Assembly (NCBI GenBank): GCA_028281885.1
Contig: JANQJA010000013.1
Coordinates: 1-64,000, forward strand
Direction: 5' to 3'
From: Pseudomonadales bacterium
GTDB lineage: Bacteria > Pseudomonadota > Gammaproteobacteria > Pseudomonadales > Azotimanducaceae
Length of the DNA stretch: 64,000 nucleotides
Made by a program: the position numbers and the translations under genes. A model generated the notes under the pieces. That model saw nothing but the letters and a program-made list of their open reading frames with translations. It was not told where the DNA came from and did no database searches. Positions 30,612 to 40,382 of the stretch are shown here, in pieces (position 1 is the first letter of the stretch; each line of letters starts with the position of its first letter).

Positions 30612-32638
30612 AGCGTATTCATCCCGACCATCTGACGTCAGCGAGCGTATTCCTGCTGGCACTGGCGACCTATCTTGCGACCATGCCCCGGACGATTACA
30701 TTTGAAGACGCGGGCCTGTTTCACGGCGTCTGCGCCACCGGGGGCATTGCTCACCCGCCGGGCTATCCCCTCTTTACCCTCGCCTGCACCGCGCTGTATC
30801 AGCTGCCCCTGGACCCGATACTGCTTGGCAACGGCCTGTCTGCGTTGTTTGGCGCGGCTACCTGTACCGTTCTCGTGTTCATTCTGCGCCTGTTCAATGT
30901 GGCCCGGCCTGTTGCCCTATTCGCCGGTCTCCTGCTTGCCTGCTCCAACGCATTCTGGTCGCAGGCCATTATCATCGAGGTCTACACGCTGAATACGCTG
31001 CTCGTGATAAGCGCCCTGTACCTCGCCTTGCAGCTGGCACAGCAACCGACAAAAAGAACCGCGATCGGTCTCGCCCTGACCATCGCCCTCGGCTTCGCCA
31101 ACCACTGGCCACTGGTTGCATTGTCCCTGCCGGCCATTGCCGTGATCTGCCTGCACCGGACACCCTGGTTGCTGGGCCAGTTGAAAAGCCCTCGTTTCCT
31201 GCTGGCGATAATGGTGACCGTCGTTGCTGGACTGAGCCCCTATGTTTCTTTGTTTCTGAAGACGGAACCGCTCGTCAGCTACGCAGGACCTGTCCACAAC
31301 CTGTCGGAAGGGCTGCGATATTTTCTGCGCGAGGTCTATGCCAGCCAGGACCACCAGGCTGGGGCTGATCTCACCGACAAACTGTCATTTCTGGGCTGGG
31401 TGATGGCGGAGTCGACGCGACAGTTCTCGATCCTGGCCATGATCGCAGCCGTTATCGGCGTACTGGTGGCCTTCCCGGTCTCGATGCGTTCAATCAACCT
31501 CGCCCTGCTGATTCTGTTCCTTTGCCATACAGCGGGTCTCGCCCTGCTGCTCGGATTCAACTATGAGTATCCATCGATCGCCATATTCCGGCCTTATCCA
31601 CTCGTTGCCTGGTGTTGCCTTGCTATCTGGGCAGGTCTCGGACTGAACTCGCTGCACCTGCAGGCCAGGCGCTACCGAGGTGGTGCCGCAACACTCGCGG
31701 GACTCGCGACCCTGGCGCTAGTCACCACCTTCGCGAGTAACCTCGGCCAAAACAATCGCGTCGATGACTGGCTCGCTGCGGAGACCTCCGAGCTGATCCT
31801 CACGTCCCTCGAAGACAATGCCGCGATGGTTGTCCGCGGCGACACGGTCACGTTGGCACTGCTCTACCAGCATACCGTGCGCGGCCTCCGCCCGGACGTG
31901 GAACTGTTCCATATCTCAAATATCGTTTTTCCGGCACAGCTACCCGGGCAATTCATGGCTGATCGTGCGAAAGCCGCACTTGCCATGATCAGTGAGCGCC
32001 CCGTGTACTCCGCCTGGGTCCGTGCCCTGCCCCTGGAACAGGATTACGGTTTCTATATCAAACATGACGACTCGGGACAGCATCAGCCTGCCCGCGATCC
32101 ACGCCATGATGAGTTTCGCCGCAAGGTTATCCAGGCTTATCTAAATCAGGAGATCCGCCAGCCCCATGATCGCGTGTTTGCGATGCAACTGCTGATTGCA
32201 CTCGCTCGCCAACTGACCGGCATCGCCCAACTAGGCGAGCTCAATGAGCGTGAGGCAGAAGACCTTGCCCTACTGCAAACCCAATTCCCCGGCGTACTCA
32301 TCACGCTCTATACCGCGCTCACCGACCCGAGTTACCCCGTTTCCGGTGATGTTCTGCTCAACATGGCTTACCGGACGGAAGCCAACATGCCGCCGGAGGT
32401 GGTCCGCACGAACCGCGCCGACTTCTACTATTACTATGCGGAGCTATTTCTGCAGGACAAACGCGGCATCGAACCCGATCCGGAGCTGGCGAAACTGCTC
32501 CTGATGAAAGGATTCGATGCCAATCCGGTGCCAGGCAATCCGGGCGCCTGCCGGCTATTGCAACTCGGCGCGCCGGAAGGACACGCTGTCACTCGCCCGC
32601 CGTTTGCTTCAGCCTGCGCGCCCGGGCCATCAACGTAA
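30593..32638 (+). CDS. DUF2723 (TMEM260/O-mannosyltransferase-like) membrane protein
   Basis: 681-aa protein. The N-terminal about 400 residues have around ten membrane segments. The family signature is FEDAGLFHGVCATGGIAHPPG followed by YPLFTLACTALY; the acidic D-A-G and the HPPGYPL loop are the expected catalytic site of a lipid-linked-sugar glycosyltransferase (GT-C type). The C-terminal about 280 residues are soluble and probably periplasmic, with no motif I recognise. Acceptor and sugar unknown. The 3' end overlaps the convergent ampG gene by 50 bp, so one of the two C-termini is encoded opposite the other. Confidence 0.85.
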   Translation: MSVATLKRIHPDHLTSASVFLLALATYLATMPRTITFEDAGLFHGVCATGGIAHPPGYPLFTLACTALYQLPLDPILLGNGLSALFGAATCTVLVFILRLFNVARPVALFAGLLLACSNAFWSQAIIIEVYTLNTLLVISALYLALQLAQQPTKRTAIGLALTIALGFANHWPLVALSLPAIAVICLHRTPWLLGQLKSPRFLLAIMVTVVAGLSPYVSLFLKTEPLVSYAGPVHNLSEGLRYFLREVYASQDHQAGADLTDKLSFLGWVMAESTRQFSILAMIAAVIGVLVAFPVSMRSINLALLILFLCHTAGLALLLGFNYEYPSIAIFRPYPLVAWCCLAIWAGLGLNSLHLQARRYRGGAATLAGLATLALVTTFASNLGQNNRVDDWLAAETSELILTSLEDNAAMVVRGDTVTLALLYQHTVRGLRPDVELFHISNIVFPAQLPGQFMADRAKAALAMISERPVYSAWVRALPLEQDYGFYIKHDDSGQHQPARDPRHDEFRRKVIQAYLNQEIRQPHDRVFAMQLLIALARQLTGIAQLGELNEREAEDLALLQTQFPGVLITLYTALTDPSYPVSGDVLLNMAYRTEANMPPEVVRTNRADFYYYYAELFLQDKRGIEPDPELAKLLLMKGFDANPVPGNPGACRLLQLGAPEGHAVTRPPFASACAPGPST

Positions 32639-33941
32639 TCACCAGCAAAATGGCGGGCAGACCCAGCGCCGCCGCGACAATGAAAAATGTGAAGTAGCCA
32701 AAGCCATCGACCACCACGCCCGAAAAACCACTGATAAATTTACCTGGCAGGGTCATCAGCGAACTGAAGAGCGCGTATTGGGTTGCGGTGTAGGATCGAT
32801 TAACCAGACTCGACAGGTAGGCAACAAATGCTGTTGCCGCAAATCCACCACTGACGTTATCCGCGCTGATGACAATGACCAGATAACTCACCTCGGCCGA
32901 CAACAGCGAGAGCAAAGCAAACAGCAGGTTGGTCCCTGCCACCGCCACTGCGCCGATCAGCAGCGGTCGGTAGATACCCCACTTCACTACCAGCACGCCG
33001 CAAACCGCGGAGCCCGCAATGGACATGAAGAATCCGAACACCTTGGCGACGCTGGCAATCTCGGCCTTGGTGTAACCCATGTCCAGATAGAATGGATTTG
33101 CCATGATCCCCATGGCGATATCGCTCAATCGAAAAACAGCAACAAAGAGCAGCACAACGATCGCGAAACGGCCGTTTCGCTCGAAAAAATCAACAAACGG
33201 ACAGATCACCGCGCCGATTACCCAGGCCTGCAGCCTTCTCAACCAGGCGGGCCGATCGGCCGCACGAACCAGGAAGTCGATGACACGCTGCTCCTGCCGG
33301 CGTTGAACTTCCGCATCGCTATGATCCGGTTCGCGCACCAGCAGAACCGTCAGAATGCCGATGCCCACCAGGGCTGCCATCGCCTGATAGGCCAGAGTCC
33401 AGTTGAAATACTCCGCCAGATACAAGGCGCCGGCACCGGCGACCAGCAGCGCCACCCGGTAACCAAAGACATAGGACGCGGACATCGCCCCCTGATACTC
33501 ATCAATAACGGCTTCGATGCGATAAGCATCGATTGCGATATCCTGGGTAGCGGAGGAAAACGCGACCAGTAGCGCAAACAGGGAAAGCAGCACCAGATCC
33601 CCGGGACCTGCGAGCGACATTGCCAGCAACCCGAGCGCAATACCCAGCTGTCCCGCCAGCATCCATCCCCGCCGCTGGCCAAGCCCACTCGTCAGCAGAG
33701 GCAGCGGCAGCCGGTCAATCACCGGCGCCCACAGCACCTTGACCGAATAGGTGATGCCAACCCACGCAAAAAATCCAATGGCGGTGCGAGAGACTTCTTC
33801 GTCCCGGAGCCAGGCCGTCAGGGTCGAGAAAACCAGCAGGAACGGCAGTCCCGCCGAGAAACCGAGAAAGGCCATTGCAATGACCCGGGGGTTAGTATAG
33901 ATCAGCGCCGCTTCGCGCCAATCAGGCGAGTGGTCGGTCAC
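32589..33941 (-). CDS. ampG: AmpG-like muropeptide permease (MFS)
   Basis: 450-aa inner-membrane transporter with 12-14 helices. Signatures of AmpG: FLGFSAGLPFLLVFSTLTAW, RDEEVSRTAIGFFAWVG, VLWAPVIDRLPLP and ATQDIAIDAYRIE. It imports GlcNAc-anhydroMurNAc peptides for cell-wall recycling. ampD and ampE lie about 9 kb away and would act in the same pathway. GTG start (33941) overlaps the yajQ stop (TAGTG), so the two are co-transcribed. Its stop region overlaps the convergent DUF2723 gene. Confidence 0.93.
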   Translation of the reverse strand: MTDHSPDWREAALIYTNPRVIAMAFLGFSAGLPFLLVFSTLTAWLRDEEVSRTAIGFFAWVGITYSVKVLWAPVIDRLPLPLLTSGLGQRRGWMLAGQLGIALGLLAMSLAGPGDLVLLSLFALLVAFSSATQDIAIDAYRIEAVIDEYQGAMSASYVFGYRVALLVAGAGALYLAEYFNWTLAYQAMAALVGIGILTVLLVREPDHSDAEVQRRQEQRVIDFLVRAADRPAWLRRLQAWVIGAVICPFVDFFERNGRFAIVVLLFVAVFRLSDIAMGIMANPFYLDMGYTKAEIASVAKVFGFFMSIAGSAVCGVLVVKWGIYRPLLIGAVAVAGTNLLFALLSLLSAEVSYLVIVISADNVSGGFAATAFVAYLSSLVNRSYTATQYALFSSLMTLPGKFISGFSGVVVDGFGYFTFFIVAAALGLPAILLVITLMARARRLKQTAGE

Positions 33942-34423
33942 TAATCCCGGAAATTGTTGTACTGAAGCGGCAGGTCAATATCGCTATCTTTAAGGAATGC
34001 GATGACAGCCTGCAGATCATCGCGCTTCTTCCCCGTGACCCTGACCTTCTCTCCCTGAATCGCCGTCTGCACCTTCATCTTCTGATCCTTGACCAGCTTT
34101 ACGATCTTGCGTGCCAGGTCACTGTCAATGCCCTGTCGAACCAGCATCGATTGATGCATCTGTTTGCCGCTTGGCTCAGGATCCTTTATCTCAAGCACCT
34201 TGATGTCGATGGACCGCCTCGTCAGTTTGTTCTGCAGAATGTCCAGCATCTGGGCCAGCTGAAAGTCAGCGTCGGCTGTCATCCTGATTTCCGCTTCGTT
34301 ACGCTCGTAGCTGGCGTCCACACCCTTGAAGTCAAATCGCGTACGAATTTCCCGGTTCGCCTGATCCACTGCGTTACCGACCTCATGAAGATCCACTTCG
34401 GACACCACATCAAACGATGGCAT
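33941..34423 (-). CDS. yajQ: YajQ-family nucleotide-binding protein (UPF0234)
   Basis: 160-aa cytosolic protein starting MPSFDVVSEVDLHEVGNAVD, with IRTRFDFKGVDA and the C-terminal GEKVRVTGKKRDDLQAVIAF, LPLQYNNFRD. Members bind nucleic acids or nucleotides; a Xanthomonas homologue is a cyclic-di-GMP effector. Full length. Upstream of and overlapping ampG. Confidence 0.95.
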   Translation of the reverse strand: MPSFDVVSEVDLHEVGNAVDQANREIRTRFDFKGVDASYERNEAEIRMTADADFQLAQMLDILQNKLTRRSIDIKVLEIKDPEPSGKQMHQSMLVRQGIDSDLARKIVKLVKDQKMKVQTAIQGEKVRVTGKKRDDLQAVIAFLKDSDIDLPLQYNNFRD

Positions 34424-34510
34424 GTCTATTTCCCTCCGCTTTCAATAGAATGGCTGTTTACGCCAACCCCACAATAGTATGCGTTTTAGGGCAAACGAAA
34501 CCACCCTGAC

Positions 34511-35455
34511 ATGTTCCAGCAGCCACTCGTAATCATCAAGGCGTCTGACTCTCCCGCAAACCGGTACGAGCAGCTGCTGGCGGCATTCACTTCCCAACGA
34601 GTGTGCACAAGCGGCGCCAACGCCATGCAGTTAATTGAGTCGGCTCCGGCACGCATCGCCATCATCGAAGCCTCACTTGAGGATATGGACGCTGTGGACC
34701 TGGGTGAAATGATTCGTGACGTCGACAAGGAACTGAATCGTTTCACCTATCTTATTATCGTCGGTGAACAGCTGACCCCTGAGATTGAAGCAGGCCTGGC
34801 TTCTCACATCGACGCCTTTGTCCGGGAAAGAGATCTTGCCAGCCTGGCCCATGTCTCAGCCGCAGGTGGGCGGATGTCCCAGGCGATGAACGAAATAATC
34901 GAGCAGAACGTCATGCTGACTGCCGAGCGCTCAACCCTGCTCGCGGGCCAGATGATTGATCCACTCACCGGCCTGGGCAACCGGCGCATGGCAATGCAGA
35001 CCCTTGAAGACACCATCGCCCAGATCGAGAGCCGTGGCGGTGCCGTCTGCCTGCTAATGCTCATGATTGACAACCGTCAGGATATTCTCGATACCTACGA
35101 CGAGAAGATTGCCAATGAATTGGTGCAAGGCGTGGCAGAGCGGCTCAACTCCCTGGTACGACCAATGGACACCGTCACCTATTTCGAGCAGGGCATTTTC
35201 GCGCTGGTGCTGCTGCAGCCATCCATCGAGCACTGCTCGGCAGAATGTTACAAACGACTGTACGATGGCGTACGACTCAAAAGCTATCGCACCGCGATCG
35301 GCTATCTGGACCCTCACATCGGCATGAGCATCTGCGCCAGCCATGCGGAAAATGGCGTACCCCTTCCTCAGCGAATGATCGACATTGCCCGTGACGGTCT
35401 CGATCAGTCAGTCGAAAAGGAACAGATCTGCGTGTCTATTCTGACGGACGGCTGA
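34511..35455 (+). CDS. Receiver-like plus degenerate GGDEF domain protein
   Basis: 314-aa cytosolic protein. The N-terminal about 115 residues resemble a response-regulator fold (FTYLIIVGEQLTP). A GGDEF domain starts at Asp150 (DPLTGLGNRR). The active-site G-G-D-E-F is replaced by F-E-Q-G-I (about 225-229), so c-di-GMP synthesis is not expected. The domain could still bind c-di-GMP or GTP or act as a scaffold. It lies 2 nt upstream of the cobalamin adenosyltransferase, so the two are probably cotranscribed. Confidence 0.85.
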   Translation: MFQQPLVIIKASDSPANRYEQLLAAFTSQRVCTSGANAMQLIESAPARIAIIEASLEDMDAVDLGEMIRDVDKELNRFTYLIIVGEQLTPEIEAGLASHIDAFVRERDLASLAHVSAAGGRMSQAMNEIIEQNVMLTAERSTLLAGQMIDPLTGLGNRRMAMQTLEDTIAQIESRGGAVCLLMLMIDNRQDILDTYDEKIANELVQGVAERLNSLVRPMDTVTYFEQGIFALVLLQPSIEHCSAECYKRLYDGVRLKSYRTAIGYLDPHIGMSICASHAENGVPLPQRMIDIARDGLDQSVEKEQICVSILTDG

Positions 35456-35457
35456 AC

Positions 35458-36012
35458 ATGGGCAAGCGGCTCAGCAAGATCTACACCCGTACCGGTGATA
35501 GTGGCGAAACGGGCCTCGGCGACGGCAATCGCATCGCCAAGGACGCACCCCGCGTCGAAGCAATGGGCGATATTGACGAACTCAACAGCCAACTGGGCGT
35601 CATCATTGAGCAGATGAAATCCGTCACAGCACTCGCCAAACTCGCCGAGTTTCTTCGCAGCAATCAGCATCGCATCTTCGATCTCGGCGGTGAGGTTTCC
35701 ATACCCGACTACGCGATCATCAAGGCCGAGCACGTGGCAGCCATTGAAACGCAGCTCGACGCCTGGAACAGCGAGCTGCCACCGCTCGACAATTTTATCC
35801 TGCCTGGCGGCTCGCTGATCGTGGCACACCTGCATCTTGCCCGCGCGGTATGTCGAAGGGCCGAGCGACGCCTGGTGCAACTCGCTCGTATCGAGAGCGT
35901 CAACCCGGAAGGGCTGAGGTACCTGAATCGACTATCAGACCTGCTCTTTGTCGCAGCCCGTTACAGCGCCCGGGTCACCGGAACTGAAGAAGTGCTGTGG
36001 GAAAAGGGCTGA
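35458..36012 (+). CDS. ATP:cob(I)alamin adenosyltransferase, PduO type
   Basis: 184-aa enzyme that transfers the adenosyl group of ATP to cob(I)alamin, making coenzyme B12. Family landmarks: IYTRTGDSGETGLGDGNRI (ATP loop), EAMGDIDELNSQLG, and C-terminal LHLARAVCRRAERR with YLNRLSDLLFVAAR. The btuF gene 4 kb downstream would feed the same cofactor pathway. ATG 35458 comes 2 nt after the preceding stop. It converges on aceF with 1 nt between the stops. Confidence 0.95.
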   Translation: MGKRLSKIYTRTGDSGETGLGDGNRIAKDAPRVEAMGDIDELNSQLGVIIEQMKSVTALAKLAEFLRSNQHRIFDLGGEVSIPDYAIIKAEHVAAIETQLDAWNSELPPLDNFILPGGSLIVAHLHLARAVCRRAERRLVQLARIESVNPEGLRYLNRLSDLLFVAARYSARVTGTEEVLWEKG

Positions 36013-36013
36013 A

Positions 36014-37648
36014 CTAAAGGGCCAATCGCCGCACATCGGTCAGCACTGCCGCGAGGTAGGTCGAGAATCGCGCCGCCTCGGCGCCATCAATCGCCCGGTG
36101 ATCGTACGACAACGACAACGGCAACATGGTTCTCGGCGCAAACTCGCTGCCGTTATAAACCGGCACCACCCTGGCGCGGGAAATACCCAGAATCGCCACT
36201 TCAGGCGCGTTGACGATCGGCGTGAAAGCCGTCCCACCAATACCACCCAGGCTTGAAATGGTAAACGTCGCTCCCTGCATGGCGTCGAGCGGCAGTTTTT
36301 TCTGTCTCGCCTGATCGGCAAGCAGTGCACTTTCCTCAGCGATCTCGACAACACCCTTCTTATCGGCGTCACGCAGTACCGGCACGACCAGGCCGTCATC
36401 GGTGTCGACCGCAATGCCAATATGGTAGTAGTGCTTGATAATGAAGTTTTCATTGCCTTCGTCCAGCGAGGCATTGAAATGCGGGAATTGTTTCAGTACC
36501 TGAGCACAGGCTTTCACCAGGAACGCGAGCGGCGTCAGTTTCTTGCCTTCGCGCTCCAGCAGCTTGTTCTGCGCGCGGCGGAACTCCTCGAGCTCGGTGA
36601 TATCGGCTTCATCAAACTGCGTGACATGCGGCACGTTGAGCCAGCTGCGATGAAGATTGCGCGCACTGGCGCGACGAACCCGGGACAGCGGCTCCTGGCT
36701 GATCTCGCCAAAGCGGGAGAAATCGACTGCGGGGACGGCAGGTATCCCGGCGCCCGGCCCTTCGCCGCCAGCGTTCAGACGTGATTTCACGTACTGCTGG
36801 ATGTCTTCCTTGAGGATACGACCGCTTCTCCCCGTTCCTTTGACCAGAGCCAGATCGACACCGTACTCCCGCGCCTGTTTGCGAACCGCAGGACCAGCAT
36901 GCACCTTGGCATCCTTGTTGGATGAGCTAGATGCGCTGACCGCCGGTACCGGCACCTTCTGCTCCGCGACTACAGCATCCCTCGTCGCCTCTATAGGCTC
37001 GGGCTGCCCGGTTGGAGCGGACTCCGCGGCTGCCGGGGTGGGCGTGCCGGCGGCGCTATCACCACTCACCTTCAAACGGAAGAGCGGGTCGCCCTCTGCC
37101 ACCTCGTCGCCTTCCTTCACAATCACTTCAAGGATTTCACCGTCAAATGGAGAGGGAATCTCCATGCTGGCCTTGTCGGATTCCAGCACCACCGTCGAAT
37201 CATCCTGGCTGACCATGTCGCCCACTTTCACCAGCAGCTCAGTCACCGCGATCTCACTGGCTTCTCCCACATCGGGAACGACCACAATCTCTTCACGTGC
37301 TGCGCCACTCTCAGCCGCTGCGGGTTCTTTCGCCTCTTTCACTTCAGCCTTATCGTCAGTCGCCGGCGCAGGTTCGTTGGCAGCCTCGTCGGCTGCATCT
37401 TCCGCGGCTTCACTGTCATCTTCCAGTTCGAGGATCAGATCACCTTCATCAACCTGATCACCTTCCTTGACGGCGATCTGTTTGATCCGTCCGGCACGCG
37501 GAGAGGGAATCTCCATGCTGGCCTTGTCGGATTCCAGCACAATCAGTGAGTCATCCTGTTTGACGGTATCGCCGACCGCGACAAGAATCTCGATGACCTC
37601 GACTTCGGTAGCCTCACCGACATCAGGAATATGTACTTCAATCGCCAT
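36014..37648 (-). CDS. aceF: Dihydrolipoamide acetyltransferase, PDH E2
   Basis: 544-aa E2 of pyruvate dehydrogenase. Two lipoyl domains (about 1-75 and 118-193) each carry the lipoylated Lys in [12 protein letters not shown]. An acidic Ala/Glu-rich linker lies between them and a flexible linker follows. The peripheral-subunit-binding domain is at about 250-290 ([20 protein letters not shown]). The catalytic core ends with [15 protein letters not shown], whose His and Asp do acetyl transfer. It lies 12 nt after aceE, in one operon. No E3 gene is in the window. Confidence 0.97.
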   Translation of the reverse strand: MAIEVHIPDVGEATEVEVIEILVAVGDTVKQDDSLIVLESDKASMEIPSPRAGRIKQIAVKEGDQVDEGDLILELEDDSEAAEDAADEAANEPAPATDDKAEVKEAKEPAAAESGAAREEIVVVPDVGEASEIAVTELLVKVGDMVSQDDSTVVLESDKASMEIPSPFDGEILEVIVKEGDEVAEGDPLFRLKVSGDSAAGTPTPAAAESAPTGQPEPIEATRDAVVAEQKVPVPAVSASSSSNKDAKVHAGPAVRKQAREYGVDLALVKGTGRSGRILKEDIQQYVKSRLNAGGEGPGAGIPAVPAVDFSRFGEISQEPLSRVRRASARNLHRSWLNVPHVTQFDEADITELEEFRRAQNKLLEREGKKLTPLAFLVKACAQVLKQFPHFNASLDEGNENFIIKHYYHIGIAVDTDDGLVVPVLRDADKKGVVEIAEESALLADQARQKKLPLDAMQGATFTISSLGGIGGTAFTPIVNAPEVAILGISRARVVPVYNGSEFAPRTMLPLSLSYDHRAIDGAEAARFSTYLAAVLTDVRRLAL

Positions 37649-37660
37649 GATGCGTCCTTG

Positions 37661-40324
37661 TCACGAGATGCTCGGATCGACTTTCTCAGGATCGATTCCA
37701 AACCTGGCGATCGCCTCCGCCACCAGCCGCGTTTCAATCACATTTTCGCCTGCCAGCGCATTCAGTGCCGCCACCACCACAAAATACCGATCCACCTCAA
37801 AGAAATGCCGCAATCGTTCCCGGGTATCACTGCGGCCAAATCCGTCGGTACCCAATACTGAATATCGCGCCGGCACAAATTCACGAATCTGGTCAGCCAT
37901 TGCTTTCATATAATCCGTCGAGGCGATCACCGGGCCCGGCGCATCTTTCAGACATTGCTCTACATAGCTCTCTTTCGGCTCCTCCGTGGGGTGCAGCATG
38001 TTCCAGCGCATCGTCTTGAGACCATCGCGGCGCAGCTCATTGAAACTGGTGGCACTCCAGATATCAGCATCGATATCAAATTCATCCTTGAGTAGTTTCG
38101 CCGCCTCGATCACTTCTCGCAAAATGGCACCGCTGCCAATCAGCTGTACGGCGCGCTTGCTGTTCTTGCGAGCGTTCTTCTGCAGCCGGTACATGCCACG
38201 AATGATCCCTTCCTCAGCGCCCTGCGGCATTGATGGATGGGTGTAGTTTTCGTTCATGGTGGTGACGTAGTAGAACCGGGGCTTGTTCTCCTGGTACATC
38301 TCCTTCAGGCCATGATGGATGATGACCGCAAGTTCATAACCAAAGGTCGGGTCGTAGGAGATGCAATTGGGCACGGTACTGGACAGCAGGTGACTGTGCC
38401 CGTCCTGATGCTGCAATCCTTCGCCGTTCAGGGTAGTCCGCCCGGACGTGCCGCCGATCAGGAATCCGCGCGCCTGCAAGTCCCCGGCCGCCCAGGTGAG
38501 ATCGCCAACGCGCTGGAAGCCGAACATGGAGTAGAAAATGTAGAACGGCACCAGGGTGACATCGTGATTCGCATAGGATGTCGCCGCCGCCATCCAGGCC
38601 GCGAAAGCACCACTCTCCGTGATGCCCTCCTCCATGACCTGGCCGTCCTCGTCCTCCCGATAGTACATGACCTGGCCGGTATCCACCGGCTCATATAGCT
38701 GCCCCACCGATGAGTAGATGCCCAACTGCCGGAACATCCCTTCCATACCAAAGGTTCGCGCCTCATCAGGAACAATCGGTACGACGCGTTCCTTGATGTC
38801 ATCGTCACGCACCAGTGCCGACAGTAACCGCACAAATGCCATGGTGGTGGATATCTCACGATCGCCACTACCCTTGATGACCGCCTCAAAAATATCAATC
38901 GGCGGAATCGGCAGGGTTTCAAATTCAGTTTTTCGTACCGGCAGCAATCCGCCAAGCGCCTCTCGACGTTCCTGCAGGTAACGCATCTCGGGCGTGTCCG
39001 CCGGCGGTCTGTAATAAGGCACCGTCTTCAGATCTTCATCCGACAACGGAATGTCAAACCGGTCCCGAAAATCCTTCAGCGCCTCGATGTCGAGCTTCTT
39101 GACGGAATGGGTAATGTTCTGCGCTTCGCCCGCGGGACCCAGACCATAACCTTTCACCGTTTTGGCGAGAATGACCGTTGGCTGCCCCTTGTGCTTCGTC
39201 GCGGCAGCATAGGCAGCATAAACCTTATAGGGATCGTGACCGCCCCGGTTCAACCGAAAGATATCGTCATCGGAGAGGCCCTCAACCATTTTCGCCAGCT
39301 CCGGATGCCTGCCAAAGAAATGGTCGCGGGTATAGGCGCCGTCCCGGCTCTTGTAGTTCTGGTAATCGCCGTCCACCGCCTCATCCATACGCTGCTGCAT
39401 CAGCCCCTTGGTATCCTTTTCGAACAGCGGATCCCAGAGCCTGCCCCAGACCACCTTGATGACATTCCAGCCGGCACCACGAAACGAACCCTCCAGTTCC
39501 TGAATGATCTTGCTATTTCCCCGCACCGGACCATCCAGCCGCTGCAGATTGCAATTGATGACAAAGATGAGATTGTCGAGGCGTTCGCGGCCGGCAAGAC
39601 CGATCGCGCCCATCGATTCCGGTTCGTCCATTTCCCCGTCACCGAGGAAACACCACACTTTTCGATCCTGCGGGTTGGCCAGTCCGCGCTTGCCCAGATA
39701 TTTCATGACATGGGCCTGATAGATGCCCTGCAGCGGACCCAGCCCCATGGAAACCGTAGGGAATTGCCAATAGTCAGGCATCAGCCAGGGATGGGGATAG
39801 GAAGAAAGCCCATCGCCGTCCGCCTCCTGCCTGAACTTGTCCAGGTCATCCTCGCTGAGACGCCCCTCTAAAAATGACCGGGCATAGATACCGGGCGCAC
39901 TGTGTCCCTGGAAATAAATCAGGTCACCGCCATGCTGATCCGTGGGGGCACGAAAGAAATAGTTGAAGCCGACATCGTAGAGGGTCGCCGCAGACTGGAA
40001 CGTCGAAATATGTCCGCCGAGGGTTCCATCTTCGAGATTGGCCCGCATCACCATTGCCATGGCGTTCCAGCGAATCAGGGAGCGCAGGCCGCGCTCCATG
40101 AACAGATCGCCCGGCATGCGCGCCTCGTTCTCCACGGGAATAGTGTTTCGGTAGGGCGTGGTCAGCGCATAAGGTAGCTGCGCGCCGGTTTCGGTGACCT
40201 TGCCGGACAACTGCTGGAGCAGGAACTGAGCCCGTTCGACCCCATCGGTCTCAATAATCGACTCGATGGCATCAAGCCATTCCTTTGTTTCGTCCGGATC
40301 TACATCCTTGGACACTTCCGACAT
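37661..40324 (-). CDS. aceE: Pyruvate dehydrogenase E1, homodimeric type
   Basis: 887-aa thiamine-diphosphate enzyme that decarboxylates pyruvate and acetylates the E2 lipoyl group. The ThDP-binding stretch is GDGEMDEPESMGAIGLAGRE followed by NLIFVINCNLQRLDGPVRGN. Also visible: KTVKGYGLG, and FLIGGTSGRTTLNGEGLQHQ with DGHS. Length is normal for the AceE family. ATG 40324 follows CCGGAGGTATCG. It is the first gene of aceEF. No PdhR site was identified. Confidence 0.98.
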   Translation of the reverse strand: MSEVSKDVDPDETKEWLDAIESIIETDGVERAQFLLQQLSGKVTETGAQLPYALTTPYRNTIPVENEARMPGDLFMERGLRSLIRWNAMAMVMRANLEDGTLGGHISTFQSAATLYDVGFNYFFRAPTDQHGGDLIYFQGHSAPGIYARSFLEGRLSEDDLDKFRQEADGDGLSSYPHPWLMPDYWQFPTVSMGLGPLQGIYQAHVMKYLGKRGLANPQDRKVWCFLGDGEMDEPESMGAIGLAGRERLDNLIFVINCNLQRLDGPVRGNSKIIQELEGSFRGAGWNVIKVVWGRLWDPLFEKDTKGLMQQRMDEAVDGDYQNYKSRDGAYTRDHFFGRHPELAKMVEGLSDDDIFRLNRGGHDPYKVYAAYAAATKHKGQPTVILAKTVKGYGLGPAGEAQNITHSVKKLDIEALKDFRDRFDIPLSDEDLKTVPYYRPPADTPEMRYLQERREALGGLLPVRKTEFETLPIPPIDIFEAVIKGSGDREISTTMAFVRLLSALVRDDDIKERVVPIVPDEARTFGMEGMFRQLGIYSSVGQLYEPVDTGQVMYYREDEDGQVMEEGITESGAFAAWMAAATSYANHDVTLVPFYIFYSMFGFQRVGDLTWAAGDLQARGFLIGGTSGRTTLNGEGLQHQDGHSHLLSSTVPNCISYDPTFGYELAVIIHHGLKEMYQENKPRFYYVTTMNENYTHPSMPQGAEEGIIRGMYRLQKNARKNSKRAVQLIGSGAILREVIEAAKLLKDEFDIDADIWSATSFNELRRDGLKTMRWNMLHPTEEPKESYVEQCLKDAPGPVIASTDYMKAMADQIREFVPARYSVLGTDGFGRSDTRERLRHFFEVDRYFVVVAALNALAGENVIETRLVAEAIARFGIDPEKVDPSIS

Positions 40325-40382
40325 CGATACCTCCGGCCGGGTTACCCGTGAATGTCTATTCTAACGGAAAAAAACAGCCTGA

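Noticed and set aside
36657-37457. 266-aa Ser/Thr-rich open frame on the + strand opposite aceF
   Set aside because: It mirrors the Ala/Glu-rich lipoyl linker of aceF on the other strand, has no ribosome binding site and no family resemblance.
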